Source of the DNA: Ruegeria arenilitoris
GTDB taxonomy: Bacteria > Pseudomonadota > Alphaproteobacteria > Rhodobacterales > Rhodobacteraceae
Reading direction: 5' to 3'
Length of the DNA stretch: 64,000 nucleotides
Assembly (NCBI RefSeq): GCF_013035425.1
Contig: NZ_WQHX01000006.1
Coordinates: 235,132-299,131 of the forward strand
Translations under genes and position numbers: made by a program
Notes under the pieces: model-generated
Seen by the model: only the letters and a program-made list of their open reading frames with translations
Told to the model about the DNA's origin: nothing
Database searches by the model: none
Part shown: in pieces, positions 1 through 9,154 of the stretch
How the letters are laid out: the number at the start of each line of letters is the position of its first letter
How positions within the stretch are numbered: position 1 is the first letter of the stretch

Positions 1-1
1 A

Positions 2-1327
2 ACCGCAGGTGGGTTCGACAGTCATATCCATTTTATTTGCCCGCAACAGATCGAGGACGCGTTGCACTCCGGTCTGACAACAATGTTGGGGGGCGGTACC
101 GGCCCGGCACACGGTACATTGGCGACCACTTGCACTCCTGGTCCGTGGCACATTGGACGGATGCTGCAGGCGGCTGACGCTTTTCCAATGAATCTGGCCT
201 TTGCTGGCAAGGGGAACGCCTCGTTGCCCACAGCATTGGAAGAACAAGTCAACGCCGGAGCTTGTGCACTAAAGCTGCACGAAGACTGGGGCACGACACC
301 GGCTGCGATCGACTGTTGCCTCACCGTGGCTGACGCGATGGACGTTCAGGTTATGATCCATACTGACACGTTGAACGAGTCCGGTTTCGTGGAAAACACG
401 GTGGGCGCAATGAAGGGCCGTACAATCCATGCATTCCACACGGAAGGTGCCGGAGGCGGCCACGCGCCTGACATCATAAAGATTTGCGGAGAGCAGCACG
501 TTCTGCCCTCTTCGACAAACCCAACGCGGCCATTTACGGTGAATACGGTCGAAGAACACTTGGACATGCTTATGGTTTGTCACCACCTCGACAAATCCAT
601 CCCTGAAGATGTGGCATTTGCCGAAAGCAGAATACGGCGTGAAACCATTGCGGCCGAAGACATCCTTCACGACATGGGTGCTTTCAGTATTATAGCCTCA
701 GACAGTCAAGCCATGGGCCGTGTAGGCGAGGTATTGATCCGCACCTGGCAAACCGCTGACAAGATGAAAAAACAGCGAGGGCGTCTTCCTGAAGAGACCG
801 GTGAAAATGATAATATGCGTGTCCGTCGCTATATAGCCAAATACACCATCAACCCGGCGATTGCGCACGGTCTGAGCCATGAAATCGGCAGCATTGAAGA
901 GGGAAAACGCGCTGACTTGGTCCTGTGGAACCCCGCTTTCTTTGGGGTGAAACCCGAGATGGTTCTTCTAGGGGGAACCATTGTATGTGCTCAGATGGGC
1001 GATCCCAACGCCTCGATCCCAACGCCGCAGCCAGTTTACAGCCGCCCGATGTTCGGAGCCTTTGGGCGTTCGGTTGAGAACTCGGCGATCACATTTGTGT
1101 CGGAAGCCGCGCAAGCTAAAGGGATTGGTGATACATTGGGTCTGGCAAAACAGACTGTCGCCGTGCGCGATACAAGGGACATTGGCAAAAGCGACCTGCT
1201 GCTAAACGATGCGACCCCAAGGATTGAAGTGGATCCTGAAACCTACGACGTTCGCGCCGATGGCGAGCTGCTGACCTGCCAGCCTGCCGAGATTCTACCG
1301 ATGGCACAGCGCTATTTTATGTTTTGA
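2..1327 (+). CDS. ureC: Urease alpha subunit, 5' end missing
   Basis: Catalytic subunit of nickel urease, which hydrolyses urea to ammonia and carbamate in the cytoplasm. The reading frame is open from base 2 to the stop and starts inside the protein, so about 441 residues are present and, against a usual length near 570, roughly 130 N-terminal residues lie outside the window. Visible hallmarks in order are the nickel-binding HIH near base 25, the lysine that is carbamylated to bridge the nickels in KLHEDWG (about 273-293), further histidines in MIHTD and [12 protein letters not shown], and the mobile-flap histidine in MVCHHLD (about 571-590). All expected ligands that lie in the window are present, so the enzyme should be active. 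ureE follows after 19 bases. Confidence 0.97.
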   Translation, partial: TAGGFDSHIHFICPQQIEDALHSGLTTMLGGGTGPAHGTLATTCTPGPWHIGRMLQAADAFPMNLAFAGKGNASLPTALEEQVNAGACALKLHEDWGTTPAAIDCCLTVADAMDVQVMIHTDTLNESGFVENTVGAMKGRTIHAFHTEGAGGGHAPDIIKICGEQHVLPSSTNPTRPFTVNTVEEHLDMLMVCHHLDKSIPEDVAFAESRIRRETIAAEDILHDMGAFSIIASDSQAMGRVGEVLIRTWQTADKMKKQRGRLPEETGENDNMRVRRYIAKYTINPAIAHGLSHEIGSIEEGKRADLVLWNPAFFGVKPEMVLLGGTIVCAQMGDPNASIPTPQPVYSRPMFGAFGRSVENSAITFVSEAAQAKGIGDTLGLAKQTVAVRDTRDIGKSDLLLNDATPRIEVDPETYDVRADGELLTCQPAEILPMAQRYFMF

Positions 1328-1346
1328 GATTATAAGGAGGCCCCAG

Positions 1347-1799
1347 ATGTCGATCGCTATCAAAACGGCCCGAATTTACCATGACCGCCCGCAAGCTCCT
1401 GTGTATTCTCAAGTTTCGCTTGATTATGATGGGCGTTTTTTGCGCCGCAAAATGCTGGCTACCGATGACGGCGAGGCATTTCTAGTCGATCTAGCCCAAA
1501 CCAAGTCATTGGATCACGGAGGTGTTTTGGTTCTGGAAGATGGGCGTGAGATCGAAATTGTCGCAGCGCCAGAAGAGTTGCTGGAAGTAACTGGTGAAAA
1601 CTTACTGCGTCTGGCTTGGCATATCGGAAATCGTCATACCCCTTGCCAGATCGAATTGCGCAGACTGCTAATTCAGCGTGATCATGTGATCCGCGATATG
1701 CTTGTGAAATTAGGGGCCAGCACGCGTGAAGTTATCGAGCCGTTCACGCCTGAAGGCGGAGCATATGGGCATGGCAGGACACATGGTCACGCCCACTGA
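1347..1799 (+). CDS. ureE: Urease accessory protein UreE (nickel donor)
   Basis: Nickel metallochaperone that delivers Ni2+ to the UreC apo-site through the UreFG complex. The product is 150 residues, normal for the family, with the UreE N-terminal fold followed by the metal-binding C-terminal domain. It ends in a histidine-rich tail ([10 protein letters not shown]), the usual nickel-buffering extension, here short. The ATG is preceded by a strong Shine-Dalgarno AAGGAGG about 8 bases upstream. The last 35 bases overlap the start of ureF, so the codons of the His tail also carry the ureF start region and translation is probably coupled. Confidence 0.95.
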   Translation: MSIAIKTARIYHDRPQAPVYSQVSLDYDGRFLRRKMLATDDGEAFLVDLAQTKSLDHGGVLVLEDGREIEIVAAPEELLEVTGENLLRLAWHIGNRHTPCQIELRRLLIQRDHVIRDMLVKLGASTREVIEPFTPEGGAYGHGRTHGHAH

Positions 1800-2436
1800 C
1801 TCAGATATCCTAACGCTGACGCAGTGGTTTTCACCTGCCTATCCGGTGGGAGGATTTGCCTATTCACACGGTTTGGAATGGGCCATCGAAAGTTCCGATG
1901 TAACGGATGCGCAGCAAACGCGCGCGTGGATTGCAGACGTATTGCAATATGGCTCCGGCCGAAATGACGGCATTTTCTTGATGGCGGCATACAAAGCTAA
2001 GGACAAAAAAGAACTGTTGGAAGTTGACGCAAAGGCACGCGCCTTTTGCGCATCATCTGAAAGGCTGTCCGAGACTCTTTTGCTGGGCACTGCTTTTTGC
2101 TCAGTGACTGCTAATGTTTGGGAAATAAACATGCCTAAACTCACCTATCCGGTTGCTGTGGGATACGCAGCCCATTGTCAAAACCTGCCTTCGGGGCTGA
2201 CTTGTCAAATGTTTCTGCAAAGTTTTATGGCTAATCTTGTGGCTTGCGCGACGCGGCTGATACCGCTTGGGCAGACAGAAGGACAGCATCTGATCCGAGA
2301 ACTGACGCCTCTTTGTGCCGAGGTTGCTCAACAGGCGCAGGAAAGCGATCTTGATGCTTTGGGGTCGACCGCATTTTTTTGCGATGTGGCGTCGATGAAA
2401 CATGAGCGCCAGTATTCGAGGATATTCCGAACATGA
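1765..2436 (+). CDS. ureF: Urease accessory protein UreF
   Basis: Urease maturation factor that joins UreH(D) and UreG on apo-urease and acts as a GTPase-activating or gating protein for nickel insertion. The family signature near the N-terminus is clear ([21 protein letters not shown]), followed by the helical UreF body and a conserved C-terminal region with the family's usual arginine-containing end. The open frame reaches back to 1726, but residues before about 1765 match nothing in UreF. I chose ATG 1765 because AAGGCGGA lies 5 bases upstream and the resulting 223 residues fit the family; ATG 1771 and 1783 are alternatives. It overlaps both ureE and ureG. Confidence 0.92.
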   Translation: MGMAGHMVTPTDSDILTLTQWFSPAYPVGGFAYSHGLEWAIESSDVTDAQQTRAWIADVLQYGSGRNDGIFLMAAYKAKDKKELLEVDAKARAFCASSERLSETLLLGTAFCSVTANVWEINMPKLTYPVAVGYAAHCQNLPSGLTCQMFLQSFMANLVACATRLIPLGQTEGQHLIRELTPLCAEVAQQAQESDLDALGSTAFFCDVASMKHERQYSRIFRT

Positions 2437-3077
2437 GTAAAATGAACGGACCATTGCGGGTTGGAATAGGAGGCCCAGTAGGGGCGGGAAAGACAACTCT
2501 TACGGCCGCACTGTCCACAGCATTGCGAGACAGAGTTTCCATTGGTGTGATTACCAATGATATCTATACCCGTGAAGATGCCGAGGCCCTGATGCGCATG
2601 CAGATTTTGCCACAGGATCGGATCATAGGCGTGGAGACGGGTGGGTGCCCTCACACCGCGATCAGAGAGGACGCTTCGATTAATCTAGCTGCTGTCGCAG
2701 AAATGCAGGACCGTCACCCGGACATTGATGTGGTTCTGATCGAGAGCGGTGGAGACAATCTGTCTGCGACGTTCAGTCCGGAACTTGCCGATGTTACTTT
2801 GTATGTAATCGACGTCGCGGCGGGTGAGGAAATACCGCGCAAAGGTGGCCCGGCGATAACCAAATCAGACATTTTGATTATTAATAAAACCGACCTCGCC
2901 CCCCATGTCGGGGCATCCTTAGACGTTATGGACAGCGATGCAGGTAAAATGCGTCAGGGAAGGCCTTTTGTATTCTCGTCCTTGCGACATGGTGAGGGTG
3001 TTGACCACATTGTGGATCTGCTGGCCCAGATTGGCGGGCTCGAGTTATCGGACACAGTCGCGCAAAATCAGGATTAA
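2433..3077 (+). CDS. ureG: Urease accessory GTPase UreG
   Basis: SIMIBI-class GTPase whose GTP hydrolysis drives nickel transfer into urease. The 214-residue product has the P-loop GPVGAGKTT near residues 14-22, the UreG nickel/zinc-binding segment [15 protein letters not shown] with its CPH motif, the switch segment [17 protein letters not shown], and the base-specificity motif [10 protein letters not shown]. All are intact. It overlaps the end of ureF by four bases (ATGA), giving translational coupling. It is the last gene of the urease operon here; 249 bases without a gene follow before doeA and no ureD/H is seen downstream. Confidence 0.97.
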   Translation: MSKMNGPLRVGIGGPVGAGKTTLTAALSTALRDRVSIGVITNDIYTREDAEALMRMQILPQDRIIGVETGGCPHTAIREDASINLAAVAEMQDRHPDIDVVLIESGGDNLSATFSPELADVTLYVIDVAAGEEIPRKGGPAITKSDILIINKTDLAPHVGASLDVMDSDAGKMRQGRPFVFSSLRHGEGVDHIVDLLAQIGGLELSDTVAQNQD

Positions 3078-3326
3078 GGCGCTCAGCGGGGTTTACTAAC
3101 TTGCAATGTGATATGGCGGTCGATTCAAGATCGAAAATTCAGACGTAGAGATTTTCGAGTTCGGCATTGGTGCCAGATCGGGTGTATTCGGTTGCGCGCT
3201 TTCTGCTGATGCTAAAAGCTCTGTACTGGTAGAATTGAGGATCACAGGATACCGTAATAGCCAAATCTGATAGGCAGGGAATTCAGAACCGTCCTTGGGG
3301 AAGCAACTTCGTCAGTAGAGAACAAA

Positions 3327-4514
3327 ATGCCCGCACCAACATTGCATTTCTCGATGCAGGAGTTTCAGAACAGGATCGCAAAGACCCGGTCAGAGATGAC
3401 CCGTAAAGGCATCGATATTTTGATTGTGACCGACCCGTCGAACATGAACTGGCTTACCGGTTACGATGGCTGGTCTTTTTATGTGCATCAATGCGTTGTT
3501 CTGAGGTTGAACGATGACCCGATCTGGTTTGGACGCAGTCAGGACGCCAACGGCGCGTTGCGCACATGCTTTATGGACCCGGTTAATATCATTGGTTATC
3601 CCGATCACTACGTGCAATCCCCAGAGCGGCATCCAATGGACTATTTATCGGCACGGCTAAAAGATCTTGGTGCCGGTAGCGGTTCAATTGGCGTGGAAAT
3701 GGACAACTATTGGTTCACGGCGGCGGCATTTGCGTCGCTGCAAAAGAATTTGCCGGACGCCAAATTCAACGACGCCAACACGTTGGTCAATTGGCAGCGC
3801 GCAGTGAAATCTGAAGCCGAGCTGACCTATATGCGGCAGGCGGGAAAGATTGTTGAGCGTATGCACCGCCGGATATTCGAAAAGGTCGAGCCAGGAATTC
3901 GCAAATGCGATCTTGTTGCAGAAATCTATGATGCTGGATTGCGATACGACGAAGGTTTGGGTTTCGGTGGTGACTATCCCGCGATTGTACCGCTTCTTCC
4001 GTCTGGTTCCGATGCGGCAGCGCCACATCTGACTTGGGATGATAAGGAAATGAAATCAGGTGAGGGCACATTCTTTGAAATTGCTGGGGCTGTTAATCGC
4101 TATCATTGTCCACTGTCGCGCACTGTTTTTCTAGGAAGACCAACACAAACATTTCTGGACGCTGAAGAAGCGGTGTTGGAAGGCATGGAGGCGGGGCTCG
4201 AGAAAGCAATTGTTGGAAATACATGCGAAGACATAGCTTACGCGTTTTTTAAAGTTCTTAAGAAACATGGCATCGAGAAAGACAATCGTACCGGCTATCC
4301 GATCGGAATAAGTTACCCACCAGATTGGGGTGAACGGACGATGTCGTTGCGCCCCGGCGATACAACAGTTTTGCAAGAGAATATGACTTTCCACTTTATG
4401 ACAGGACTCTGGATGGAGGATTGGGGGTTTGAAATTACCGAGACCATTCGTATTGGTCAGACAAATCCCGAGTGCCTCTCAAACGTGCCGCGTAAAATGT
4501 TGGTTAAGGACTAG
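3327..4514 (+). CDS. doeA: Ectoine hydrolase DoeA (EutD)
   Basis: Opens the pyrimidine ring of the compatible solute ectoine to give N-acetyl-diaminobutyrate, the first step of ectoine catabolism in the cytoplasm. The 395-residue product has the M24 (creatinase/aminopeptidase-P-like) layout: an N-terminal creatinase-like domain (about 15-155), then a pita-bread catalytic domain (about 165-390). The DoeA/EutD identity rests on overall family resemblance, for example the segments TDPSNMNWLTGYDGWSFYVH and PIGISYPPDWGERT, and on doeB following after three bases. Characterised EutD forms a complex with EutE (DoeB). The uehABC/TRAP ectoine importer and enuR regulator often found next to it are absent from this window. 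Another M24 hydrolase is possible but unlikely given the pairing. Confidence 0.92.
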   Translation: MPAPTLHFSMQEFQNRIAKTRSEMTRKGIDILIVTDPSNMNWLTGYDGWSFYVHQCVVLRLNDDPIWFGRSQDANGALRTCFMDPVNIIGYPDHYVQSPERHPMDYLSARLKDLGAGSGSIGVEMDNYWFTAAAFASLQKNLPDAKFNDANTLVNWQRAVKSEAELTYMRQAGKIVERMHRRIFEKVEPGIRKCDLVAEIYDAGLRYDEGLGFGGDYPAIVPLLPSGSDAAAPHLTWDDKEMKSGEGTFFEIAGAVNRYHCPLSRTVFLGRPTQTFLDAEEAVLEGMEAGLEKAIVGNTCEDIAYAFFKVLKKHGIEKDNRTGYPIGISYPPDWGERTMSLRPGDTTVLQENMTFHFMTGLWMEDWGFEITETIRIGQTNPECLSNVPRKMLVKD

Positions 4515-4517
4515 CCG

Positions 4518-5504
4518 ATGAAAGCGAACCCAATCTCGCCGACGATTCCTTTGGATCAAGATGGTGTTCACCATGGATTTCTGAGATTGCCGTATAGTCG
4601 GGATGACAGCGCTTGGGGTTCGATCATGATCCCGCTGACGGTAATCCAGCATGGAAAGGGTCCTACCGCATTGTTAACCGGTGCCAATCATGGCGATGAA
4701 TATGAGGGGCCAATAGCACTGCACGAGTTGGCTGCAACGACACGGGCCGAAGATGTATCAGGGCGGCTTATTGTTGTCCCCGCCTTCAATTATCCCGCCT
4801 TTCTGTCGGGCAGCCGCACTTCACCAATTGACAAAGGAAACTTGAACCGCTCGTTTCCTGGGCGGCCTGACGGAACGGTTACGGAAAAAATAGCAGATTA
4901 TTTTCAACGCACATTGTTGCCAATGGCGGATATTGCGGTTGATTTTCATTCCGGCGGCAAGACACTTGACTTTGTACCATTTGCCGCAGCGCATATCTTG
5001 GATGACAAGAAAACGCAGAAGGAATGTTTCGCTGCAATGAAGGCGTTCAACGCACCGTATTCCGTACAATTGTTGGAGATCGACAACTTGGGAATGTACG
5101 ATACAGCCGTCGAAAATCTGGGAAAAGTTCTGGTCACAACTGAATTGGGCGGCGGCGGCACGTCCACTGCGCAGACCAACGCAATAGCTAAAAAAGGTCT
5201 GCGCAACGTGCTTATCCACGCCGGGATTCTGCAAGGTGAGATGCAGTTGGACCCGACAATAAATGTGACGATGCCCGATGAAGACTGTTTCTTGTTCAGC
5301 GATGGCGAAGGACTGCACGAGGCGGTGATTGATCTGGGCGACCGGGTGGAAAAAGGCGAGTTGATTGCTCGGGTTTGGCCGATGGATCGTACAGGGGTGC
5401 CGCCTCGAGAATATTACGCGCGCCGCGAAGGGCTGTTGATCAGCCGCCACTTTCCTGGCCTCATAAAATCTGGCGATTGTGTTGCTGTAGTAGGCGTGAG
5501 TTGA
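4518..5504 (+). CDS. doeB: N-acetyl-diaminobutyrate deacetylase DoeB (EutE)
   Basis: Zinc-dependent deacetylase that removes acetate from the DoeA product to give diaminobutyrate, which feeds into aspartate metabolism. The 328-residue protein belongs to the succinylglutamate desuccinylase/aspartoacylase group of M14-like peptidases. The metal-binding HGDEYEG motif lies near residue 57 and a second histidine sits in VDFHSGG near residue 144. The C-terminal part contains the small beta-barrel typical of this group (around EDCFLFSDGEGLHEAVIDLGD). The start ATG lies three bases after the doeA stop, so the two genes are almost certainly co-transcribed. No terminator is visible downstream. Confidence 0.92.
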   Translation: MKANPISPTIPLDQDGVHHGFLRLPYSRDDSAWGSIMIPLTVIQHGKGPTALLTGANHGDEYEGPIALHELAATTRAEDVSGRLIVVPAFNYPAFLSGSRTSPIDKGNLNRSFPGRPDGTVTEKIADYFQRTLLPMADIAVDFHSGGKTLDFVPFAAAHILDDKKTQKECFAAMKAFNAPYSVQLLEIDNLGMYDTAVENLGKVLVTTELGGGGTSTAQTNAIAKKGLRNVLIHAGILQGEMQLDPTINVTMPDEDCFLFSDGEGLHEAVIDLGDRVEKGELIARVWPMDRTGVPPREYYARREGLLISRHFPGLIKSGDCVAVVGVS

Positions 5505-5544
5505 ATGTTTGCATAGGAATGAGCAGTCCGCCCCATAAAACCCG

Positions 5545-5800
5545 CTAAATTCTGATGCGCGAAAGAAAGCCAACGTATTTCACAGCGGTGATTTCTTGCT
5601 TCCGAACGATGATGTCGTCAGGTCGTAGGTGTTTTGTACAGCGTCGTTGAAGTTCCCGCGGGTTTGTTATCTGAAAACTCCGCTGCATTTCGATACAGAG
5701 AAATTCCTGCCCCACTACTTTCGGTGACTCCGCTTGGAACTTCAAAAATGATATTCTCGTCACTCCAATTAATGATGCTGAATTTTTTGGGGTTTGACCG
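5545..5800 (-). pseudogene. Possible remnant of an unidentified minus-strand gene
   Basis: Read on the minus strand, bases from about 5795 to 5620 give a coherent, polar protein-like segment (for example NWSDENIIFEVPSG and AGISLYRNAAEF) that ends at TGA 5618. A one-base shift just before that stop continues as DDIIVRKQEITAVKYVGFLSRIRI-like sequence, cut here at the TAG at 5545. No start codon with a ribosome site is present at the upstream edge, where the sequence becomes antisense to the flavohaemoprotein fragment. I do not recognise the family. The plus-strand translation of the same bases looks less protein-like. This may be a frameshifted fragment left by a rearrangement, or chance. Confidence 0.25.
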
Positions 5801-6122
5801 TCCAGCGACCTTTCTGCATGCCACACAGAACGGGAAGTCCCATGTGATGCCGGAGGCTGCCCGCTCTTTGGCCCAGCATTGCGTAACTTTTTATGAAACG
5901 CCGACAACTGAGGACCGCACGGCGGGAGCGTTTGATTTCGAAGGCCGTATTACACCAGAGTGGCTGGTGGCAAACACCGCAATTGATCGCGCAGAATATT
6001 ACATCTGCGGTCCGCGGGCGTTTATGACAATGGCGGTTAATGGGCTGAAAGCAGCAGGCGTCGCAGACAGTCGAATACGGTACGAGTTCTTTGGTCCAGC
6101 CCTCGCGCTTGGCGCGGCCTGA
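5790..6122 (+). pseudogene. hmp: 3' fragment of a flavohaemoprotein (nitric oxide dioxygenase) gene
   Basis: The frame encodes only the C-terminal NAD-binding part of a flavohaemoprotein: a strand with FLHATQNGKSHVM, then FDFEGRITPEWL, the YYICGPRAFM motif that contacts the nicotinamide, and the C-terminal RIRYEFFGPA. Intact Hmp is about 400 residues with globin, FAD and NAD domains; the globin and FAD domains and the start of the NAD domain are missing. The open frame extends upstream to 5634, but those residues do not resemble Hmp. It is therefore best read as a truncated, inactive relic. Hmp normally oxidises NO to nitrate using O2 and NAD(P)H. Confidence 0.75.
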
Positions 6123-6190
6123 TCCAGTTTCAATCAAAAAATGGCGGGTACGAAAGTGGCACGGCTCTTCCCTAGGTTGCCGTGTTCATT

Positions 6191-6267
6191 TGGTCGGAGT
6201 GAGAGGATTCGAACCTCCGACCCCTGCCTCCCGAAGACAGTGCTCTACCAGGCTGAGCTACACTCCG
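6191..6267 (-). tRNA. tRNA-Pro (anticodon CGG)
   Basis: On the minus strand the 77 bases fold as a complete cloverleaf. The acceptor arm CGGAGTG pairs with CACTCCG, followed by discriminator A and an encoded CCA. The D arm contains GCTCAGCCTGGTAGAGC, the anticodon stem is CTGTC/GGCAG with loop TTCGGGA giving anticodon CGG, and the T arm contains GGTTCGAATCC. It reads proline codon CCG. No U-rich terminator follows. Confidence 0.96.
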
Positions 6268-6330
6268 ACCGTGGCGCGTGATCTATACTTCGGGATGTGG
6301 GTGCGCAAGAGGGATTTCCCAAACAAAACA

Positions 6331-6353
6331 CAAAAACCCGTTTCGCCGGGATT
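6331..6353 (-). terminator. Probable weak terminator of the RNA methyltransferase gene
   Basis: On the minus strand, just after the stop at 6390, CCCG (6350-6347) can pair with CGGG (6340-6337) around a six-base loop, followed directly by a run of T residues (TTTTTG). The stem is short, only four firm pairs, so this is a weak call supported mainly by the T tract and its position. Confidence 0.4.
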
Positions 6354-6389
6354 GGAATATCTGTTGGGTTTCCGGAAAAAAATGAACAC

Positions 6390-7505
6390 TCATCTCAAAG
6401 GATCGGTGCGATACAACCTGATCTTTGTGCCGCCGTGATCTACCACCGGACCAGGCGGCAAGAAGGGTAAGCGGGTGGCGCGAGCGAGTGATGAATTGCT
6501 GGTGACCAATCCAACTCGCCATCCCGAAAAACGGGCGATCAGAACTTTGCCAAGACTGCCATACAAAGACCGCAGCCGCTTGTCGTCGCCTATTCTTCCA
6601 CCGTAAGGGGGGTTTACAATGATCAAGCCGCAGGGGCCTGGTGGGGCTTTAATATCGCTTAAAGACTTTTGGAGAAACTGGGTAACTTCGTTGACACCTG
6701 CCCGTTCCGCGTTGGCCTTGGCGCTTTCAACAGCTCCGGCGTTTCTGTCCGAGCCGAAGAAAGTCAAGCCGGACTTGTATTCTTGAGTGGTGCTGCGCAT
6801 CGTCTGCCAAAGAGCGCGATCAAAAGTTGCAAGTTCCTCGAAAGCAAAGTGTCGTGTACGCCCGGGGAGTAAACCGAGTGCAATCTCAGCCGCTTCGATT
6901 ACGAAAGTTCCTGAGCCGCACATCGGGTCCAAAACAGGTTCTGATCTATCAAAGCTACACTCTCGGAGGAACATGGCGGCCATCGTCTCGCGCATTGGCG
7001 CCTTGGCGACAGCCACTTTATGGCCACGCTTGTGGAGCGGCTCTCCTGAACTGTCGACAGAGAAGGTGCAGATATCCTTTTCTATCCGAAGAAGGACGCG
7101 CAATTTGGCGTTTGTCGAAATGGGAGCGCCCAACGATTCTGTTATCGCGCGTTCCACCCGCTGCCGCGCGGCACCGGCATGATATATACGGGACTTTCGA
7201 CTGATTGCTTCAACTTTTACAGGGACATTCGGGCGTAACACGTTGAACCACGGAAATTTTCGAGCTCGCTTGTCTAATTGCGCAAGATGAACAGCTGGAA
7301 AACCACCCAATCGCACCAGAACCTTGTTGGCGCCCCGCAAGACCAGATTTGCGCGCCATACTTCGGACCAATCGCCGCGGCATAAAACGCCACCCGCAAC
7401 AGCCTGTGCTTCGGTAAATCCTAACTGGATCGCTTCTGCGCAAAGCGGTGCCTCAAGGCCGGGCGTGGCGACCAGAAAAATTTCAAGATCATCGGTGTCT
7501 TCCAT
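6390..7505 (-). CDS. THUMP-domain RNA guanine-N2 methyltransferase (RlmL/TrmN-like)
   Basis: A class I SAM-dependent methyltransferase predicted to methylate guanine N2 in rRNA or tRNA. The 371 residues comprise an N-terminal ferredoxin-like plus THUMP RNA-binding region (about 10-160), then a Rossmann methyltransferase domain. Its SAM motif DPMCGSGTFVIEA lies near residues 190-205 and its catalytic NPPYG motif near 300, the signature of N2-guanine methyltransferases. It matches the length of single-domain bacterial RlmL-like proteins; the E. coli RlmKL fusion is about twice as long. It stands alone, convergent with the flavohaemoprotein relic and tRNA and divergent from nqrA. The exact target nucleotide cannot be told from sequence. 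Confidence 0.88.
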   Translation of the reverse strand: MEDTDDLEIFLVATPGLEAPLCAEAIQLGFTEAQAVAGGVLCRGDWSEVWRANLVLRGANKVLVRLGGFPAVHLAQLDKRARKFPWFNVLRPNVPVKVEAISRKSRIYHAGAARQRVERAITESLGAPISTNAKLRVLLRIEKDICTFSVDSSGEPLHKRGHKVAVAKAPMRETMAAMFLRECSFDRSEPVLDPMCGSGTFVIEAAEIALGLLPGRTRHFAFEELATFDRALWQTMRSTTQEYKSGLTFFGSDRNAGAVESAKANAERAGVNEVTQFLQKSLSDIKAPPGPCGLIIVNPPYGGRIGDDKRLRSLYGSLGKVLIARFSGWRVGLVTSNSSLARATRLPFLPPGPVVDHGGTKIRLYRTDPLR

Positions 7506-7805
7506 CGTGGTTCCTTACACCGGTTGTGAGGTGGGGGCGACAGCCAAATTTGATACGCGTATTTGCACTCAATTTCCGCATTCCACCCATAATGTGGTAT
7601 TGATGTCGCGATTTGGTCTGTATCGGGTTTGCGTTTGCATTCGTCCCCGCGTAAAGGAGCCGTAATCGGGTTAAGGTCAGCTGTTTCCAACTAGCTGTTG
7701 ATGAAATTGCGGCACCTCCGATACGATGATTTGTAGCGGATGGGGTTATCTTCGGATCATCGAGAACTGTTGGTGCAAGTAAAAGGCTTGGAAGAACGTA
7801 GCGAC
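7506..7805. other. Divergent intergenic region before nqrA
   Basis: These 300 bases separate the minus-strand methyltransferase from nqrA and should hold both promoters. I see no convincing -35/-10 pair, riboswitch or strong inverted repeat. The nqrA frame is open back to an ATG at 7740, but the extra 22 residues do not resemble NqrA. Confidence 0.5.
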
Positions 7806-9149
7806 ATGCAAACTTTCAAACTGAAAAAAGGATTGGACCTGCCGGTTCAGGGCGCACCGGCGCAGGAAATCCAACCAGGACCTGAATTTTCGACTGTAGG
7901 GGTTTTGGGTGGTGACTACGTCGGACTAAAGCCTAAAATGTTGGTCCAGGAGGGTGACGAGATTCAACGCGGCGCGCCGTTGTTTTGTCATAAGGATGCT
8001 CCAGAAGCATTGATGGTTGCCCCTCTCAGCGGAAGGGTAGTAGCTATCAACCGGGGTGCGCGCCGTGTGTTACAAAGCGTTGTCATCCAAGTTTCCGATG
8101 TCCATGACAAAGGCGTCGATTTTGCCGAGATTGGCGACGCAACAAGCGCTGAAGGTGTAACGGCCAAGTTATGCGCCGCAGGTTTATGGACATCCTTCCG
8201 CACGCGACCATATTCGAAGATGCCTTTACCGGGAAGCATACCCGCGGCGATTTTTGTGACTGCGATCGATACAGATCCGTTGGCAGGGGATGCCGCGGTG
8301 ATCATAAACGATGCGCCAGAGGCCTTTGCTGATGGTCTGGCTGCGGTATCACAACTGACGGATGGAAAGACCTATCTTTGCCAGCGCGATGGAGATTCAA
8401 TTCCCGGAGGCGACCTACCAGGGGTCGAGGTGGCGGCATTTTCTGGTCCTCACCCTGCTGGGCTGGCAGGAACACATATCCATTATCTGGAACCGTTGGT
8501 TGCCGACAAACGGGTTTGGACAATCGGATATCAGGACGTAATAGCGATCGGGCGTCTGTTTCAGACAGGGCACCTTGATCCCAATGTGGTGGTCTCGTTG
8601 GCGGGGCCAGCGGCGCGTATGCCGCGCCTGATCCGCACCGTTATGGGTGCGTCAACCAACGATTTGACCCGGGATGAGATCAATGTGGATGGCACAGCCC
8701 GGGTCATATCGGGCTCGATCCTGTCAGGGCACCATGCGGACGGTCCAACAGCTTACCTTGGTCGGTTCGCGCGGCAGATCGCGATTATCCGCGAAGACCG
8801 CGATCAGATTACCTTGGGCTGGATTCTGCCAATGCCGTCCAAATACGCAGTGCAACCTGTGCTTGGTTCGGCGTTTGCCAAAAAACTATTTGCGTTCACC
8901 TCCAATCTCAATGGTGGGCGGCGCGCAATGGTTCCGACTGGTACATTCGAAGAACTAATGCCGCAGGATTATTTGCCCACACAGCTTTTGCGCGCCCTAT
9001 TGGTTATGGACACTGATACAGCTCAGGCTTTGGGTGCATTGGAATTAGATGAAGAGGATCTGGGTCTCGTGGGTTTTGCGTGCCCGGCAAAGTATGAATA
9101 CGGGCTGGCGTTGCGCGACTGCCTGACAAAAATTGAAAAGGAGGGCTGA
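7806..9149 (+). CDS. nqrA: Na+-translocating NADH:quinone reductase subunit A
   Basis: Cytoplasmic-face subunit of the six-subunit Na+-NQR, which moves electrons from NADH to ubiquinone and pumps Na+. I start at ATG 7806 because the product then begins MQTFKLKKGLDLPV, the conserved NqrA N-terminus, and is 447 residues, the family's usual length. The upstream ATG 7740 would add 22 unrelated residues. NqrA has a RnfC-like and barrel-sandwich fold and takes part in quinone binding; it carries no flavin or iron-sulphur motif, as expected. It is the first gene of nqrABCDEF, with nqrB starting six bases after its stop. Confidence 0.96.
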   Translation: MQTFKLKKGLDLPVQGAPAQEIQPGPEFSTVGVLGGDYVGLKPKMLVQEGDEIQRGAPLFCHKDAPEALMVAPLSGRVVAINRGARRVLQSVVIQVSDVHDKGVDFAEIGDATSAEGVTAKLCAAGLWTSFRTRPYSKMPLPGSIPAAIFVTAIDTDPLAGDAAVIINDAPEAFADGLAAVSQLTDGKTYLCQRDGDSIPGGDLPGVEVAAFSGPHPAGLAGTHIHYLEPLVADKRVWTIGYQDVIAIGRLFQTGHLDPNVVVSLAGPAARMPRLIRTVMGASTNDLTRDEINVDGTARVISGSILSGHHADGPTAYLGRFARQIAIIREDRDQITLGWILPMPSKYAVQPVLGSAFAKKLFAFTSNLNGGRRAMVPTGTFEELMPQDYLPTQLLRALLVMDTDTAQALGALELDEEDLGLVGFACPAKYEYGLALRDCLTKIEKEG

Positions 9150-9154
9150 GCCGA

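Noticed and set aside
4821..5573. 250-codon minus-strand open frame over doeB
   Set aside because: Fully antisense to the conserved doeB gene, rich in His, Arg and Cys, with no family resemblance.
6160..6184. CACGGC...GCCGTG inverted repeat just downstream of tRNA-Pro
   Set aside because: The six-pair stem has a 13-base loop and no T run follows on the minus strand, so it is not called as a terminator.
7740..7805. Upstream ATG giving NqrA 22 more residues
   Set aside because: The extension does not match NqrA, whose conserved N-terminus begins exactly at ATG 7806 with the family's normal length.
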